DNA of 64,000 nt from Arcobacter_B sp049472135 (GTDB taxonomy: Bacteria; Campylobacterota; Campylobacteria; Campylobacterales; Arcobacteraceae). Below the pieces are notes generated by a model. That model ran no database searches. It had not been told where the DNA came from and saw nothing but the letters and a program-made list of their open reading frames with translations. Below, piece after piece: positions 53,177-62,993 of the stretch. The stretch lies in assembly GCF_049472135.1 (NCBI RefSeq), contig NZ_JBMOVV010000006.1, positions 135,561 to 199,560 of the forward strand, written 5' to 3'. The position numbers and the translations under genes were made by a program. The first letter of the stretch is position 1. Each line of letters starts with the position of its first letter.

Positions 53177-54130
53177 TTGAGTTTACATGAAAAAATTCAA
53201 CTACTAAAAAATGAAATTTCAAAAGGAGTAATCGGCCAAGACCAAATGATAAATTCAATTTTAATTGGTCTTTTTACTGATGGTCACATTTTATTAGAGG
53301 GTGTTCCGGGACTTGCTAAAACTACAACTGTAAAAGCAGTTGCTAATGCAATTGATTTAGAGTTTAAAAGAGTTCAATTTACTCCTGATTTACTTCCTAG
53401 TGATATTTTAGGTGTTCAAATTTATAATATGAAAACCCAAGAGTTTACAATAAAAAAAGGTCCTATCTTTACAAACCTACTTTTAGCAGATGAAATAAAC
53501 AGAGCCCCTGCGAAAGTTCAATCAGCCTTACTTGAATCAATGCAAGAAAAGCAAGTTACTATTGCTGATAATACATTTTTTATAGATAAACCATTTTTAG
53601 TTTTAGCAACACAAAATCCAATTGATCAAGAAGGTGCATATACACTTCCTGAAGCTCAACTTGATAGATTTATGTTCAAAGTTGTTGTTGATTATAATAA
53701 TAAAGAACAAGAGTATGAAATAGCTAAAAAAGCTACAATGAACTCATTTGAAACAATAAATAAAATCATAGACAAAGACATCCTAAATCAAATAAAAGAT
53801 GAAATAAAAAATATTCACATAGATAAAGAACTAGAAGAGTATATCATAGAAATAATTTGTGCTACAAGAAATCCAAGTGATTACGGCTTAGATGAAATAA
53901 AAGATTTTATTCATTTTGGAGCAAGTCCAAGAGCAACTATTGATATGTTTAAAGCCGTAAAAGCAAATGCCTACTTAAGAGGTAATGACTATGTTTCACC
54001 TTTAGATGTAGCACTAGTTATAAAAGATGTTTTAAGACATAGAATTATTCTAACATATGAAGCGCAAGCACAAGAAATAAATGTAGATGATATAATCCAA
54101 AAAATCATAGAAAAAGTTGATATTCCTTAA
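53177..54130 (+). CDS. MoxR-family AAA+ ATPase
   Basis: 317 residues. Walker A LEGVPGLAKTTTVKAV, Walker B LLLADEINRAPAKVQSALLESMQEKQVT, and sensor ATQNPIDQEGAYTLPEAQLDRFMFK, all diagnostic of MoxR. MoxR proteins act as chaperones for VWA-domain partners in metal insertion or stress systems. TTG start with AAAAGG upstream. First gene of a four-gene operon with DUF58, a small membrane protein and a VWA protein. Confidence 0.93.
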   Translation: MSLHEKIQLLKNEISKGVIGQDQMINSILIGLFTDGHILLEGVPGLAKTTTVKAVANAIDLEFKRVQFTPDLLPSDILGVQIYNMKTQEFTIKKGPIFTNLLLADEINRAPAKVQSALLESMQEKQVTIADNTFFIDKPFLVLATQNPIDQEGAYTLPEAQLDRFMFKVVVDYNNKEQEYEIAKKATMNSFETINKIIDKDILNQIKDEIKNIHIDKELEEYIIEIICATRNPSDYGLDEIKDFIHFGASPRATIDMFKAVKANAYLRGNDYVSPLDVALVIKDVLRHRIILTYEAQAQEINVDDIIQKIIEKVDIP

Positions 54131-54133
54131 ACT

Positions 54134-54967
54134 ATGAATCAAGCACTAAAAAAAATACTTATAAAAACAAAAAAACAAGCCTTTTCAGAAGTTATTGGAA
54201 ATAATATTTCAAAACAAAAAGGAGAAGGTTATGACTTTTGTGAACTAAAAGAGTATGAATATGGTGAAGATGTTAAAAATATTGATTGGGTTATTAGTGC
54301 AAAAGCTCAAAAACCAATAGTAAAAGTTTTTCACTCACAAAAAGAACTAAATATAAAAATAGTAAATCTTCTTAGTGGTTCTACATATTTTGGTACAAAA
54401 AAACTAAAAAAAGATGTAATAGTAGAATTAGCTTCTATTTTAGGATTTATTTGTACAAAACAAGCTGACCCCTTTACTTCATATATTGCAAATGAAAAAC
54501 TTGAACTTTGTACAAGAAAATCAAAAAAAGTTTTTAATGTAAATTTGATGGCAGAAAATATCTATGAATACAATGTATTAAATAAATCAATAAACTATAA
54601 AGAGATATTAAAAGAGCTTTTTAAAACAGCACATCATAAATCAATAATATTTCTAATTGGTGATTTTTTTGATATAGAAGATTTAGACTTAAAACTTTTA
54701 AACTCAAAACATGAAATAATAGCTTTGATTGTAAGAGATAAATTTGAAGAAGAACCTAAAAGTTTAGGAAATGTAAATTTTATTGACCCAAATAGTTCAA
54801 GTAACTATGAAGGTGTCTTGGATGATAGAACAATTACTAATTACATAAAAAAAGTTAAAGAGAATGATCATAAACTATATAAACATTTACAAGATTGCGG
54901 TATAAGATTTACAAAAATTTATACCCATGAAAATCCTGTCAAAAAATTAATTGGAGTTCTTAAATGA
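54134..54967 (+). CDS. DUF58 protein of the MoxR-VWA operon
   Basis: 277 residues. The DUF58 signature appears as GEGYDFCELKEYEYGEDVKNIDWVISAKAQKPIVKVF (family pattern GxGxEFxxxRxYxxGDDxRxIDWxxSAR). The rest resembles a VWA-like fold. It follows moxR by 3 nt and overlaps the next gene by 4 nt. Universal partner of MoxR; exact role unknown. Confidence 0.9.
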   Translation: MNQALKKILIKTKKQAFSEVIGNNISKQKGEGYDFCELKEYEYGEDVKNIDWVISAKAQKPIVKVFHSQKELNIKIVNLLSGSTYFGTKKLKKDVIVELASILGFICTKQADPFTSYIANEKLELCTRKSKKVFNVNLMAENIYEYNVLNKSINYKEILKELFKTAHHKSIIFLIGDFFDIEDLDLKLLNSKHEIIALIVRDKFEEEPKSLGNVNFIDPNSSSNYEGVLDDRTITNYIKKVKENDHKLYKHLQDCGIRFTKIYTHENPVKKLIGVLK

Positions 54968-55356
54968 TTGAAAATGAGATTAAACTTCATGATATAAAAG
55001 AGTTAGTAGTTATTCCTGATAACTCTATATTTATTTTTTCATTTTTGATTTTTCTTGGAGTTATTCTGTTATTATCAATAGCAATTTTTATAATAAAACT
55101 TTTAAAAAATAGAAAAAAAGATTTAAGAAAAGAGTATTTTGAAATACTTGAAAATCTTGACTATAATGATTCAAAAAAATCTGCTTATATCATCACAAAG
55201 TATGTAAGAGTTCTTGCTAGAAGTCAAAGAGAAATAAAAATAGCAAATGAATTAATAGAAGAATTAAGTGAATATAAATACAAAAAAGAGGTTAAAGATA
55301 TTGACACTAACACAAAAGCAAAACTTTCAACTTTTATGGATATTGTAGATGTTTGA
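54964..55356 (+). CDS. Small membrane protein of the MoxR-VWA operon (DUF4381-like)
   Basis: 130 residues: a short periplasmic N-terminus (LHDIKELVVIPDNSIF), one membrane helix (about 22-46), and a helical cytoplasmic domain. Position between DUF58 and VWA genes and the LHDIxxP start match DUF4381 proteins of such operons. Overlaps both neighbours (4 and 8 nt). Confidence 0.72.
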   Translation: MIENEIKLHDIKELVVIPDNSIFIFSFLIFLGVILLLSIAIFIIKLLKNRKKDLRKEYFEILENLDYNDSKKSAYIITKYVRVLARSQREIKIANELIEELSEYKYKKEVKDIDTNTKAKLSTFMDIVDV

Positions 55357-56251
55357 TTTTTCTTTTGAATACCCATACTTTTTACTTTTAATATTAGTTT
55401 TTATTTTTTGTGCAGTTTATTGTAAAGCAAAATCTCCCTCATATTTGGTACCACATCTTAATATTTATAATAAATCAAATATTAAAACCTCTCTTTTTAC
55501 TAATACACTTAAATTTATAACTATAATTTTTTCTATAATTGCCCTTGCCTCACCAATTAAAGTAAATAAAAGTGAGATTATTAAAAATGACGGAATAAAT
55601 ATAGTTTTAAGCCTTGATGCAAGTGGTTCTATGAACGATAGAGGTTTTGATGAGAAAGATTATAATAAATCTAGATTTGATTCAGTTAAACAAATTGTTT
55701 CAAGTTTTATTGAAAAAAGAGTATCCGATAATATTGCTTTTGTTCTATTTGGTAATAGTGCTATGATTGCAAGTCCTTTAAGTTTTGACAAAGAAGCCCA
55801 AAAAGAGATTTTAAAATATTTTCAAGTTGGTGTATTAGGTAATTCAACAGCTATTTTAGACTCACTTGCATTAAGTATAAAAGTACTTAAAGATAAAAAA
55901 GCAAAATCAAATATCATAATACTTTTAAGTGATGGTTTAGACAATGCTAGTACTATTCCATTCCAAGTTATTGAAAGAATGACTAAAAAGCATAATATTA
56001 AAATTTACACGGTTTCAATTGGAAATGCAAATAATCATATGCTAGAAAAAATATCATCTATTTCTAATGCAAAATCATATAAAGCTTATAACAAAGAACA
56101 ATTAGAAACGATTTACAATGATATTAATTTATTGGAAAAATCAAAGATTGAACAAAATAGAGTAGTAAGAAAAGAGTATTTATTCTTTTATCCTTTATTT
56201 ATAGCAGTAATATCCTTATTACTTTTAATATATATGAAAAATAAAGAGTAA
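55349..56251 (+). CDS. VWA-domain membrane protein (BatA-like)
   Basis: 300 residues: N-terminal BatA-type helix region (about 5-25 and 55-72), a von Willebrand A domain (about 85-270) with the MIDAS motif LDASGSMNDRG and LLSDGLDNAS, and a C-terminal membrane helix (about 278-297). It binds a divalent cation and probably a protein partner and works with the MoxR ATPase. Unlike many Bat operons, there are no batB, batD or batE genes after it; a terminator follows at once. Confidence 0.9.
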   Translation: MFDFSFEYPYFLLLILVFIFCAVYCKAKSPSYLVPHLNIYNKSNIKTSLFTNTLKFITIIFSIIALASPIKVNKSEIIKNDGINIVLSLDASGSMNDRGFDEKDYNKSRFDSVKQIVSSFIEKRVSDNIAFVLFGNSAMIASPLSFDKEAQKEILKYFQVGVLGNSTAILDSLALSIKVLKDKKAKSNIIILLSDGLDNASTIPFQVIERMTKKHNIKIYTVSIGNANNHMLEKISSISNAKSYKAYNKEQLETIYNDINLLEKSKIEQNRVVRKEYLFFYPLFIAVISLLLLIYMKNKE

Positions 56252-56266
56252 AACTACTCTTTATTT
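56239..56266. terminator. Bidirectional terminator between VWA gene and murE
   Basis: Perfect 12-bp stem AAATAAAGAGTA / TACTCTTTATTT with loop AAAC, covering the stop codons of both convergent genes. Confidence 0.85.
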
Positions 56267-57540
56267 AATAGGTTAATAACCTCTTGCTTGTCTGAAAAAG
56301 GAAACTTTTTATCATAAATAGTTTGAGTTGCCTCATCACCTTTTCCAAGAATTAAAACTACACTATTCTCATCTGCCATCTCAATAGCTTTTTTAATAGC
56401 AGTTTTTCTATTCACATCAACTTGAACACTTTGATGATTTTTAATTCCTTTTAAAATATCCTCTATAATTAAATCAGGATCTTCAAATCTTGGATTATCT
56501 GAAGTTACAATAATATGTTTTGAATAAGTTGCAGCCATTTGACCCATTAGTGGTCTTTTTTCTCTATCTCTATCTCCACCTGCTCCAAAAACACAAATTA
56601 TATCTCTTTCATTAAAACTTTGTAAAACTTCTTTCATTCCATCTGGAGTATGTGCAAAATCAACTATTACAAGTGGTTCATCACTAATAGTTTCCATTCT
56701 TCCACTAACTCCGGCAAAACCTTCTAATGCTTCACAAACTTCATCTAAGTCTCTATTAGTAACCATATGAACAGCACCAACAGCAGCAGTTAGATTATAA
56801 ACATTAAAAATTCCCATCATTAAAGATGAAAAAGAGTGCATCTTGCCAAAATGTGAAAACATTACATGCATTCCATTTTTAAAAGAGTAAGCACTTACTT
56901 TATATGTAGAAGGATTATCTAATGAATAAGTTAGAGCATTTTTAGTATTAAAGCTAACTACTGGGTCATCTTTATTTATTAGTTTTTTTGTTTCATCACT
57001 GAAAAAAGAGTTTTTAACATTAATATACTCTTCTACCGTTTTATGATAATCAAGATGATCTCTAGTAATATTTGTATGAATCTTAAGCTCAAACTCTAAG
57101 CCTTCAATTCTTTTTTGTTCAATTGCATGAGAACTTACTTCCATTACAAAAAAATCACAATCATTTTGTATAGCTTTTTGTATATGAGCAAAGTTTCCTA
57201 ATTGAACTGGAGTAGTTAAAGAATAATCTTCAACTCTTTCATCATTTATAAAAAAGCCTCTTGTTCCTTGTAAGGCAACTTTATAACCTAAGTCTAAAAG
57301 TGTTGAATAAATTGCAGCAGCAGTTGTAGTTTTACCGTTTGTTCCAGTAATACCTATAACTTTTATGCTGCTCATATCTAAATAGTTTTTTAAATCTTTT
57401 GCTTCAACAAAATCTTCACAACCATTATTTTTAGCATCATCAACAAATCTTTTATTTTGTTTTGATACTACAAAAGTAGTATCTTTATTTGCTTCTTTTG
57501 AGTTATCTGTAAAAACTCGATTATTTATGATTATTTGCAA
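56254..57540 (-). CDS. murE: UDP-MurNAc-tripeptide synthetase (MurE)
   Basis: 428 residues, shorter than the roughly 490 of E. coli because the N-terminal uridine-binding domain is reduced, as in other Campylobacterota. ATP motif GITGTNGKTTTAAA, then VMEVSSHAIEQKRIEGL, and the meso-diaminopimelate signature DNPRFEDP. It adds diaminopimelate to the peptidoglycan precursor. The start is TTG at 57540 inside the previous gene (20-nt overlap), preceded by GAAGAG. Confidence 0.94.
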   Translation of the reverse strand: MQIIINNRVFTDNSKEANKDTTFVVSKQNKRFVDDAKNNGCEDFVEAKDLKNYLDMSSIKVIGITGTNGKTTTAAAIYSTLLDLGYKVALQGTRGFFINDERVEDYSLTTPVQLGNFAHIQKAIQNDCDFFVMEVSSHAIEQKRIEGLEFELKIHTNITRDHLDYHKTVEEYINVKNSFFSDETKKLINKDDPVVSFNTKNALTYSLDNPSTYKVSAYSFKNGMHVMFSHFGKMHSFSSLMMGIFNVYNLTAAVGAVHMVTNRDLDEVCEALEGFAGVSGRMETISDEPLVIVDFAHTPDGMKEVLQSFNERDIICVFGAGGDRDREKRPLMGQMAATYSKHIIVTSDNPRFEDPDLIIEDILKGIKNHQSVQVDVNRKTAIKKAIEMADENSVVLILGKGDEATQTIYDKKFPFSDKQEVINLLNKE

Positions 57541-58114
57541 GTTGTTTCTCTTCTAATCTTTTATAAAGTTTTTCTAACTTTTCATCATATGAAAAGTATT
57601 CATTAAATCCATCTAAATAAGTATATGCAGTACTATTAAAATCATTGTCAATTAATTTTGTAACGAAGTCAAAAAAGTCTTCTTTATTTTCAATTGCAAC
57701 TTTTGTAGAAAACATAATATCTTCAAAAGCTATTCTAAATGAACCTCTTGATTCAATAAGCTTTTTAAAATCTTCATATCTAATAGCATCTAGTGAGTCA
57801 ACTGTAGAATCAGTTAAGTCTTGAAGAATGTTCATCATCTTATCAATGTCACCATCATAAGCATTAACTACATCTTCAACATACTGTATAGCTTCATCTA
57901 TGTTTTCATCTTTAACTACACTAAAGTAATCAAAAAGAGATATTGCTTTTTCTTCATCTTCTGTAGCAATATCACAAAAAAGAGCATATACTGGATACTC
58001 TTTGTTTTCAGGGAAATTTGAAGATAGTTGTGAATACAAAAATAGTGCTTTATCAAATTTCTTTTGAGTAAAAAAACTATTTGCTTCATTTAATAATCTA
58101 TTTTCATTTATCAT
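57521..58114 (-). CDS. Unknown helical-repeat (TPR-like) protein
   Basis: 197 acidic residues. The start, NEANSFFTQKKFDKALFLYSQLSSNFPENKEY, has a TPR-like helix pair; the remainder is helical and rich in Asp, Glu and Phe. No membrane segment or signal. Its last 20 nt overlap murE, and its ATG shares the last base of the nfu stop. Probably a cytoplasmic scaffold; I do not recognise a named family. Confidence 0.72.
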   Translation of the reverse strand: MINENRLLNEANSFFTQKKFDKALFLYSQLSSNFPENKEYPVYALFCDIATEDEEKAISLFDYFSVVKDENIDEAIQYVEDVVNAYDGDIDKMMNILQDLTDSTVDSLDAIRYEDFKKLIESRGSFRIAFEDIMFSTKVAIENKEDFFDFVTKLIDNDFNSTAYTYLDGFNEYFSYDEKLEKLYKRLEEKQLANNHK

Positions 58115-58392
58115 TAAATTTCCTCTAATTTGTTCTCCATTCCTTGTGGAACATTTACAATTTCTAAATCAGGATGTATTGCAGCTTTTAGTTCTTTTTC
58201 AACTACGTATTTTAAAGTACTACCGCTTGCACTACAACCAACACATGCACCTTGCAATTGAACAAAAACTCTTCCATTTTTTATATCAATTAATTCAATT
58301 GCGCCACCATCTCTAGCTAACATAGGTGCAACTTTACTTTCTATTATAGATTTAACAGGAGGTCTTAAATCCTCATCAGTAAATGGCATCAT
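58114..58392 (-). CDS. NifU-like iron-sulfur cluster scaffold (Nfu type)
   Basis: 92 residues comprising a single NifU C-terminal domain. ARDGGAIELIDIKNGRVFVQLQGACVGCSASGSTLKYVVEKEL contains the cluster-binding CVGC (Cys50, Cys53). It carries or transfers Fe-S clusters. Two ATGs in tandem (58392, 58389) are possible starts; no ribosome site is obvious, so it is probably translated by coupling to the microprotein gene that ends 2 nt upstream. Confidence 0.92.
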   Translation of the reverse strand: MMPFTDEDLRPPVKSIIESKVAPMLARDGGAIELIDIKNGRVFVQLQGACVGCSASGSTLKYVVEKELKAAIHPDLEIVNVPQGMENKLEEI

Positions 58393-58394
58393 GT

Positions 58395-58505
58395 TTATTC
58401 ACCTTTTGAATTTTTTTTAACAAAAAATACTCCAATAGCAATTAACACAAAGATAACTGCTATTGTTTGGAATATAAATGTTAATGTTACTTCTTCTTGA
58501 AACAT
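58395..58505 (-). CDS. 36-residue single-helix membrane microprotein
   Basis: ATG at 58505, stop TAA at 58395-58397. N-terminus MFQEEVTLTFIFQTIAV, then a hydrophobic helix (about residues 8-29) and the basic tail VKKNSKGE. AGGG stands 6 nt before the ATG. It fills the gap between ileS (13 nt upstream) and the nfu-type gene (2 nt downstream), so it is probably translated as part of that operon. The acidic N-terminus and basic C-terminus predict a cytoplasmic C-terminus. No family recognised. It was found by reading the intergenic sequence and needs comparison with relatives for certainty. Confidence 0.6.
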   Translation of the reverse strand: MFQEEVTLTFIFQTIAVIFVLIAIGVFFVKKNSKGE

Positions 58506-58518
58506 CTTTACCCTAATT

Positions 58519-61248
58519 TTAGTTTAAAACTTCTTCACATCTTTGGCAAAGAGTGTCTTCTTCTTTTGCTGTGAACTTCCAACATCTTGGACATTTGTGT
58601 TCAGCAGCTTTATATACTTCAAACTCGAAATTATTAACTTCGAATTTTCCTAGTATATCTGAAGTTTGTTTATTATTTGTAATAGAGCTTACTATAAACC
58701 AATCTGATGCTTCAGTTTCACCCAGATTTAAAATCTCTTCACAATTAGTATACATACTTAATTCTAAAGTTGATTTAATAGTCTTTTCTTTACTCAATGC
58801 ATCTTTGATTTCAGAGAATTTCTCTTTTGCTGCAATTAAAAGTTCTCCATTGATTTGAGAGTCAACTTCTGGTAACTCTACTTTATCAAAGTCAAAAATA
58901 TCTTTTGCATCACCTTTAATACAAGCAGGTGCAAACTCTAATAATTCATCCATAGTGTATGTTAAAATACAAGCTAATGTAGAGATTAATTTTCTAGCAA
59001 TAATTGCCATTGCACTTTGGCTTGCAAGTCTATGAATATCGTTTTTATCATCACAATATAATCTATCTTTACAAACATCTAAATAAATACCAGATAAATC
59101 AACAACTAAGAAGTTATTTAATTTATTTAATCCTTTAGAGAATTCATAAACTTTAAATGAAGCTTCAATTTCATTAAATACAGATTTAGCTTTAGATAAA
59201 ATCCATTTATCTAACTCACCCATTTTATCAACTGAAATAATCTCTTCTAAATCATCAACATTTGCAAGTAAGAATCTCGCAGTGTTTCTAATTTTTCTGT
59301 ATAGCTCAGCATTTTGCTTTAAGATATTATCAGAGATTTTTAAATCTGATTGATAATCACTCATAGCAACCCACATTCTTAAAATCTCAGAACCGTATTG
59401 CTTCATAACTTTATCAGGAGCAACAACGTTTCCTTTTGACTTAGACATTTTCTCACCTTTTTCATCAACTGTAAATCCGTGAGTTAAAATTGATTTATAA
59501 GGAGCTATTTCAGATGATGCTAAAGTAGTTAATAAAGAAGATTGGAACCAACCTCTATGCTGGTCACTTCCTTCTAAATACATATCAGCAGGGAAAGTTC
59601 CCGCATCATAATTTCTACTTCTTAATACAGCATTTTGAGTAGAACCAGAATCAAACCATACATCTAAAATATCCATAGTTTTTTCTAAATCTTCTGGGTT
59701 ATATCCACTTCCAGGGTATAATAACTCTTCAATTGGTAAATCATACCAAGCATCACAACCTTTTTGTTCAAAAATCATAGCTGTAAAGTTAAGAACTTTT
59801 TCATCAAAGATAATTTCATCAGTCTTCTTATTTCTAAAGAATGCAATAGGCACACCCCAGTCTCTTTGTCTAGAAATACACCAATCAGGTCTTCCATCTA
59901 ACATAGACTTAAGTCTGTTTCTTCCCCACTCTGGATAGAATGTTAAGTTTTCAACTACATCTAAAGCATTTTGTCTAAGTGTTTTATTTTCTTGTCCATA
60001 CTCATCATCAATTGAAATAAACCACTGTTTAGTTGCCCTAAAGATAATAGGTTTATGTGTTCTCCAACAGTGTGGGTACGAGTGTCTAATATCTACGTGT
60101 TTAAGTAAAGCATCACCTAACTCTTCTAAAATTAATTCATTTGCTTTAAATACATGAAGTCCAAGATATTTATCTGTATCATTAAATAGCTTTTCTCTTA
60201 CAATTGTTTCATCATATTTACCATATGCATCAACAGGCATGATAACATCAAGACCATATCTTAATCCAACTTTGTAGTCATCCTCACCATGACCAGGAGC
60301 TGTATGAACCGCACCTGTACCAGCGTCCATTTCAACATGCTCACCTAAAATGATTTTAGATTGTCTTGCGTTTAATGGATTAATTGCATGAGTACCTTCT
60401 AACTCTTTTGGACAAACAGAATCAACTATTTCACCAGAGATTACTTCGTTTTCAATTAAAGAGTTATAAAGTTTTTTAGCAACAATAAACTTATCACTTG
60501 TTAATACATACTCTTCTTCACCATTTAATGCAATACCAGTATTTGCTGGTAATGTCCAAGGTGTAGTAGTCCAAATAATAACTGATGCATCAAGCTTTTC
60601 ATGTTTAAATGCCACATAAATTGAAGGTGAAGTTTTATCTTCATATTCAACTTCTGCTTCAGCTAATGCAGTTTGTGCTGCCCATGACCAATAAACTGGT
60701 TTACTTCTTTGAACTAATAAACCTTGCTTAGCAATAGCACATAGTTCTCTATAAATATTAGCTTCAAATTTAAAGTCCATTGTTAAATAAGGATTTTCCC
60801 AATCACCTAAAACACCAAGTCTTTTGAACTCTTCTTTTTGAATCTCTACAAATTTTGTAGCATGATCTCTACATAATTGTCTTAACTTAGATTTTGGTAA
60901 CTCTTTTTTCTTTGTGCTTCCAATTTTCTCTTCAACTTTTTGTTCAATTGGTAAACCATGACAGTCCCAACCTGGAACATATCTAATTGACTTTCCATCA
61001 AAATAGTGAAATTTATTGATAATATCTTTTAAAACTTTATTTAATGCGTGACCGATATGAATATGACCATTTGCATATGGTGGTCCATCATGTAAAGTAA
61101 AAGAAGGTGCCCCTTCTCTATTTGTTTTCATTCTTTCGTAAACGTTTTCTTCGTCCCATTTCTTATATTTCTTAGGCTCATTTTGAGGTAAGTTTCCTCT
61201 CATTGGAAACTTAGTATTTGGTAATAATAAACTCTCTTTGTAATCCAT
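58519..61248 (-). CDS. ileS: Isoleucyl-tRNA synthetase
   Basis: 909 residues. HIGH motif in DGPPYANGHIHIGHALNK, KMSKS in EKMSKSKGNVVAP, and the editing-domain segment VIIWTTTPWTLPANTGIAL. The C-terminal zinc ribbon is complete (CPRCWKFT and CQRC), as in the bacterial IleS group. First gene of the ileS-microprotein-nfu-TPR-murE run. Confidence 0.98.
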   Translation of the reverse strand: MDYKESLLLPNTKFPMRGNLPQNEPKKYKKWDEENVYERMKTNREGAPSFTLHDGPPYANGHIHIGHALNKVLKDIINKFHYFDGKSIRYVPGWDCHGLPIEQKVEEKIGSTKKKELPKSKLRQLCRDHATKFVEIQKEEFKRLGVLGDWENPYLTMDFKFEANIYRELCAIAKQGLLVQRSKPVYWSWAAQTALAEAEVEYEDKTSPSIYVAFKHEKLDASVIIWTTTPWTLPANTGIALNGEEEYVLTSDKFIVAKKLYNSLIENEVISGEIVDSVCPKELEGTHAINPLNARQSKIILGEHVEMDAGTGAVHTAPGHGEDDYKVGLRYGLDVIMPVDAYGKYDETIVREKLFNDTDKYLGLHVFKANELILEELGDALLKHVDIRHSYPHCWRTHKPIIFRATKQWFISIDDEYGQENKTLRQNALDVVENLTFYPEWGRNRLKSMLDGRPDWCISRQRDWGVPIAFFRNKKTDEIIFDEKVLNFTAMIFEQKGCDAWYDLPIEELLYPGSGYNPEDLEKTMDILDVWFDSGSTQNAVLRSRNYDAGTFPADMYLEGSDQHRGWFQSSLLTTLASSEIAPYKSILTHGFTVDEKGEKMSKSKGNVVAPDKVMKQYGSEILRMWVAMSDYQSDLKISDNILKQNAELYRKIRNTARFLLANVDDLEEIISVDKMGELDKWILSKAKSVFNEIEASFKVYEFSKGLNKLNNFLVVDLSGIYLDVCKDRLYCDDKNDIHRLASQSAMAIIARKLISTLACILTYTMDELLEFAPACIKGDAKDIFDFDKVELPEVDSQINGELLIAAKEKFSEIKDALSKEKTIKSTLELSMYTNCEEILNLGETEASDWFIVSSITNNKQTSDILGKFEVNNFEFEVYKAAEHKCPRCWKFTAKEEDTLCQRCEEVLN

Positions 61249-61515
61249 TTTAAAGTACCTTATTTATCTAAATATTTATAGTTTTTATTAAATCGTAGAT
61301 TATATCTAATCTTCATTAAAAAAAGGATTAGCTCATTTTTGAGTTTACTTATTGTACAAAAACTGTACAATAGTTTTTTATATATCACTAACAAAGGTGT
61401 TACGAAACTCTATAATTTATTGTTAAATTGCACAACTATTTATTTTATTTAACTTAAATATAACTTCAATATGATATACTCCTTTCATATTTCGAAACAG
61501 ATAGGAACTATAGAT

Positions 61516-62874
61516 ATGAATGAGAAACATTATGAAGTCTTAATTATTGGTGGAGGTATCTCTGGTGCAGCTTTATTCTTCGAGCTAGCAAAATATACTA
61601 ATGCAAAAAGTATTTGTATGTTAGAAAAATACGAAGATTTAGCTACTTTAAACTCAAAAGGTACAAGTAACTCTCAAACTATTCACGTTGGAGATATTGA
61701 AACTAACTATACTTTTGAAAAAGCAAAAATCACTAAAAGAACTGCGAAAATGATTGAGAAGTTCTGTTTAATGTATAACTTACAAGATAAGATTATGTTT
61801 AAACACCAAAAGATGGCTTTAGGTGTAGGTGAAAAAGAAGTTGAATTTATTACTAATAGATATAATGAATTTAAAGAAATTTTCCCTTATTTAGAGTTAT
61901 GGGATAAAGAAACTTTAAAAGAAAAAGAACCTTTATTAGTTTATGCTGATAAAGAAAGAACAAAAGAAAGACCAGAGCCAATCGTAGCAATGGGTGCTGA
62001 TGATCAATATACAACTGTTGATTTTGGTGAGATGACTAAAGAGCTTGCAAAAGCTGGTCAAGCTGCTGATCCAGAAAAAACAACTGATATTTTCTTTAAC
62101 TCTGAAGTTGATGAAGTAGAAAAAGTTGGTGACAAATTTAAAGTTACAACTGTAAATGGTACAGTTTATACTGCTGACTTTGTTGTTACAAATGCTGGTG
62201 CACACTCATTATACTTAGCTCACAAAATGGGTTACGGTAAACACATGGGATCATTATCAATGGCTGGTTCATTCTACATTACTAATGACAAATACTTAAA
62301 TGGTAAAGTTTACATGGTACAAAATGATAAATTACCATTTGCAGCATTACATGGTGATCCAGATATCTTAGAAGATGGTAAAACAAGATTTGGACCTACT
62401 GCACTTGCATTATTAGTTCTTGAGAGATACAAAGGTGGAAAATCATTCTTCCAATGTTTAAAAACTATGAACTTCGATGGAAACATTGTTAAAATTTTCT
62501 GGGACTTATTAAAAGATTCAGATATTAGAAACTATGTATTTAAAAACTTCTTATTTGAAGTTCCAGGTATCAATAAAAAGCTATTTGTTAAAGATGCACA
62601 AAAGATTGTTCCATCTTTATCAACAGAAGATATTGAATACGCAAAAGGATTTGGTGGAGTAAGACCACAAGTTCTTAATAAAAAAGAGCAAAAATTAATG
62701 CTTGGTGAAGCTTCTATTACAGAATTACCAGGAATCATCTTTAATATGACTCCAAGTCCAGGTGCTACTTCTTGTTTAGGTAATGCAGAAAGAGATACAC
62801 AAATTGTTTGTGATTACTTAAACTTAGAATTTGACCACGAAAAATTCTTAGCAGACTTTACTGACGAAAACTAA
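61516..62874 (+). CDS. mqo: Malate:quinone oxidoreductase
   Basis: 452 residues. The FAD-binding start EVLIIGGGISGAALFFELAKY, then NSKGTSNSQTIHVGDIETNYT, and the C-terminal TPSPGATSCLGNAERD match the Mqo family. It oxidises malate to oxaloacetate on the cytoplasmic face of the membrane and feeds the quinone pool, replacing soluble malate dehydrogenase. ATG at 61516 is preferred to an in-frame ATG at 61471, since AGGAAC lies upstream and the family begins at this point. Codon use suggests high expression. Confidence 0.93.
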   Translation: MNEKHYEVLIIGGGISGAALFFELAKYTNAKSICMLEKYEDLATLNSKGTSNSQTIHVGDIETNYTFEKAKITKRTAKMIEKFCLMYNLQDKIMFKHQKMALGVGEKEVEFITNRYNEFKEIFPYLELWDKETLKEKEPLLVYADKERTKERPEPIVAMGADDQYTTVDFGEMTKELAKAGQAADPEKTTDIFFNSEVDEVEKVGDKFKVTTVNGTVYTADFVVTNAGAHSLYLAHKMGYGKHMGSLSMAGSFYITNDKYLNGKVYMVQNDKLPFAALHGDPDILEDGKTRFGPTALALLVLERYKGGKSFFQCLKTMNFDGNIVKIFWDLLKDSDIRNYVFKNFLFEVPGINKKLFVKDAQKIVPSLSTEDIEYAKGFGGVRPQVLNKKEQKLMLGEASITELPGIIFNMTPSPGATSCLGNAERDTQIVCDYLNLEFDHEKFLADFTDEN

Positions 62875-62883
62875 TAACTATAT

Positions 62884-62909
62884 AAAATAAGAGTCTTTAC
62901 TCTTATTTT
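62884..62909 (+). terminator. Intrinsic terminator after mqo
   Basis: Perfect 11-bp stem AAAATAAGAGT / ACTCTTATTTT with CTTT loop, 10 nt after the stop codon. Confidence 0.88.
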
Positions 62910-62993
62910 ATTCCTTCTTATATATAGACAATACACTTTTTTTTTACTACAATATATTAAACCTTACATTTAAACTATCATAAAGGCATATAT

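Noticed and set aside
61471..61515. Longer Mqo N-terminus
   Set aside because: The extra residues are not part of the FAD-binding start seen in the family, and a ribosome site lies before ATG 61516.
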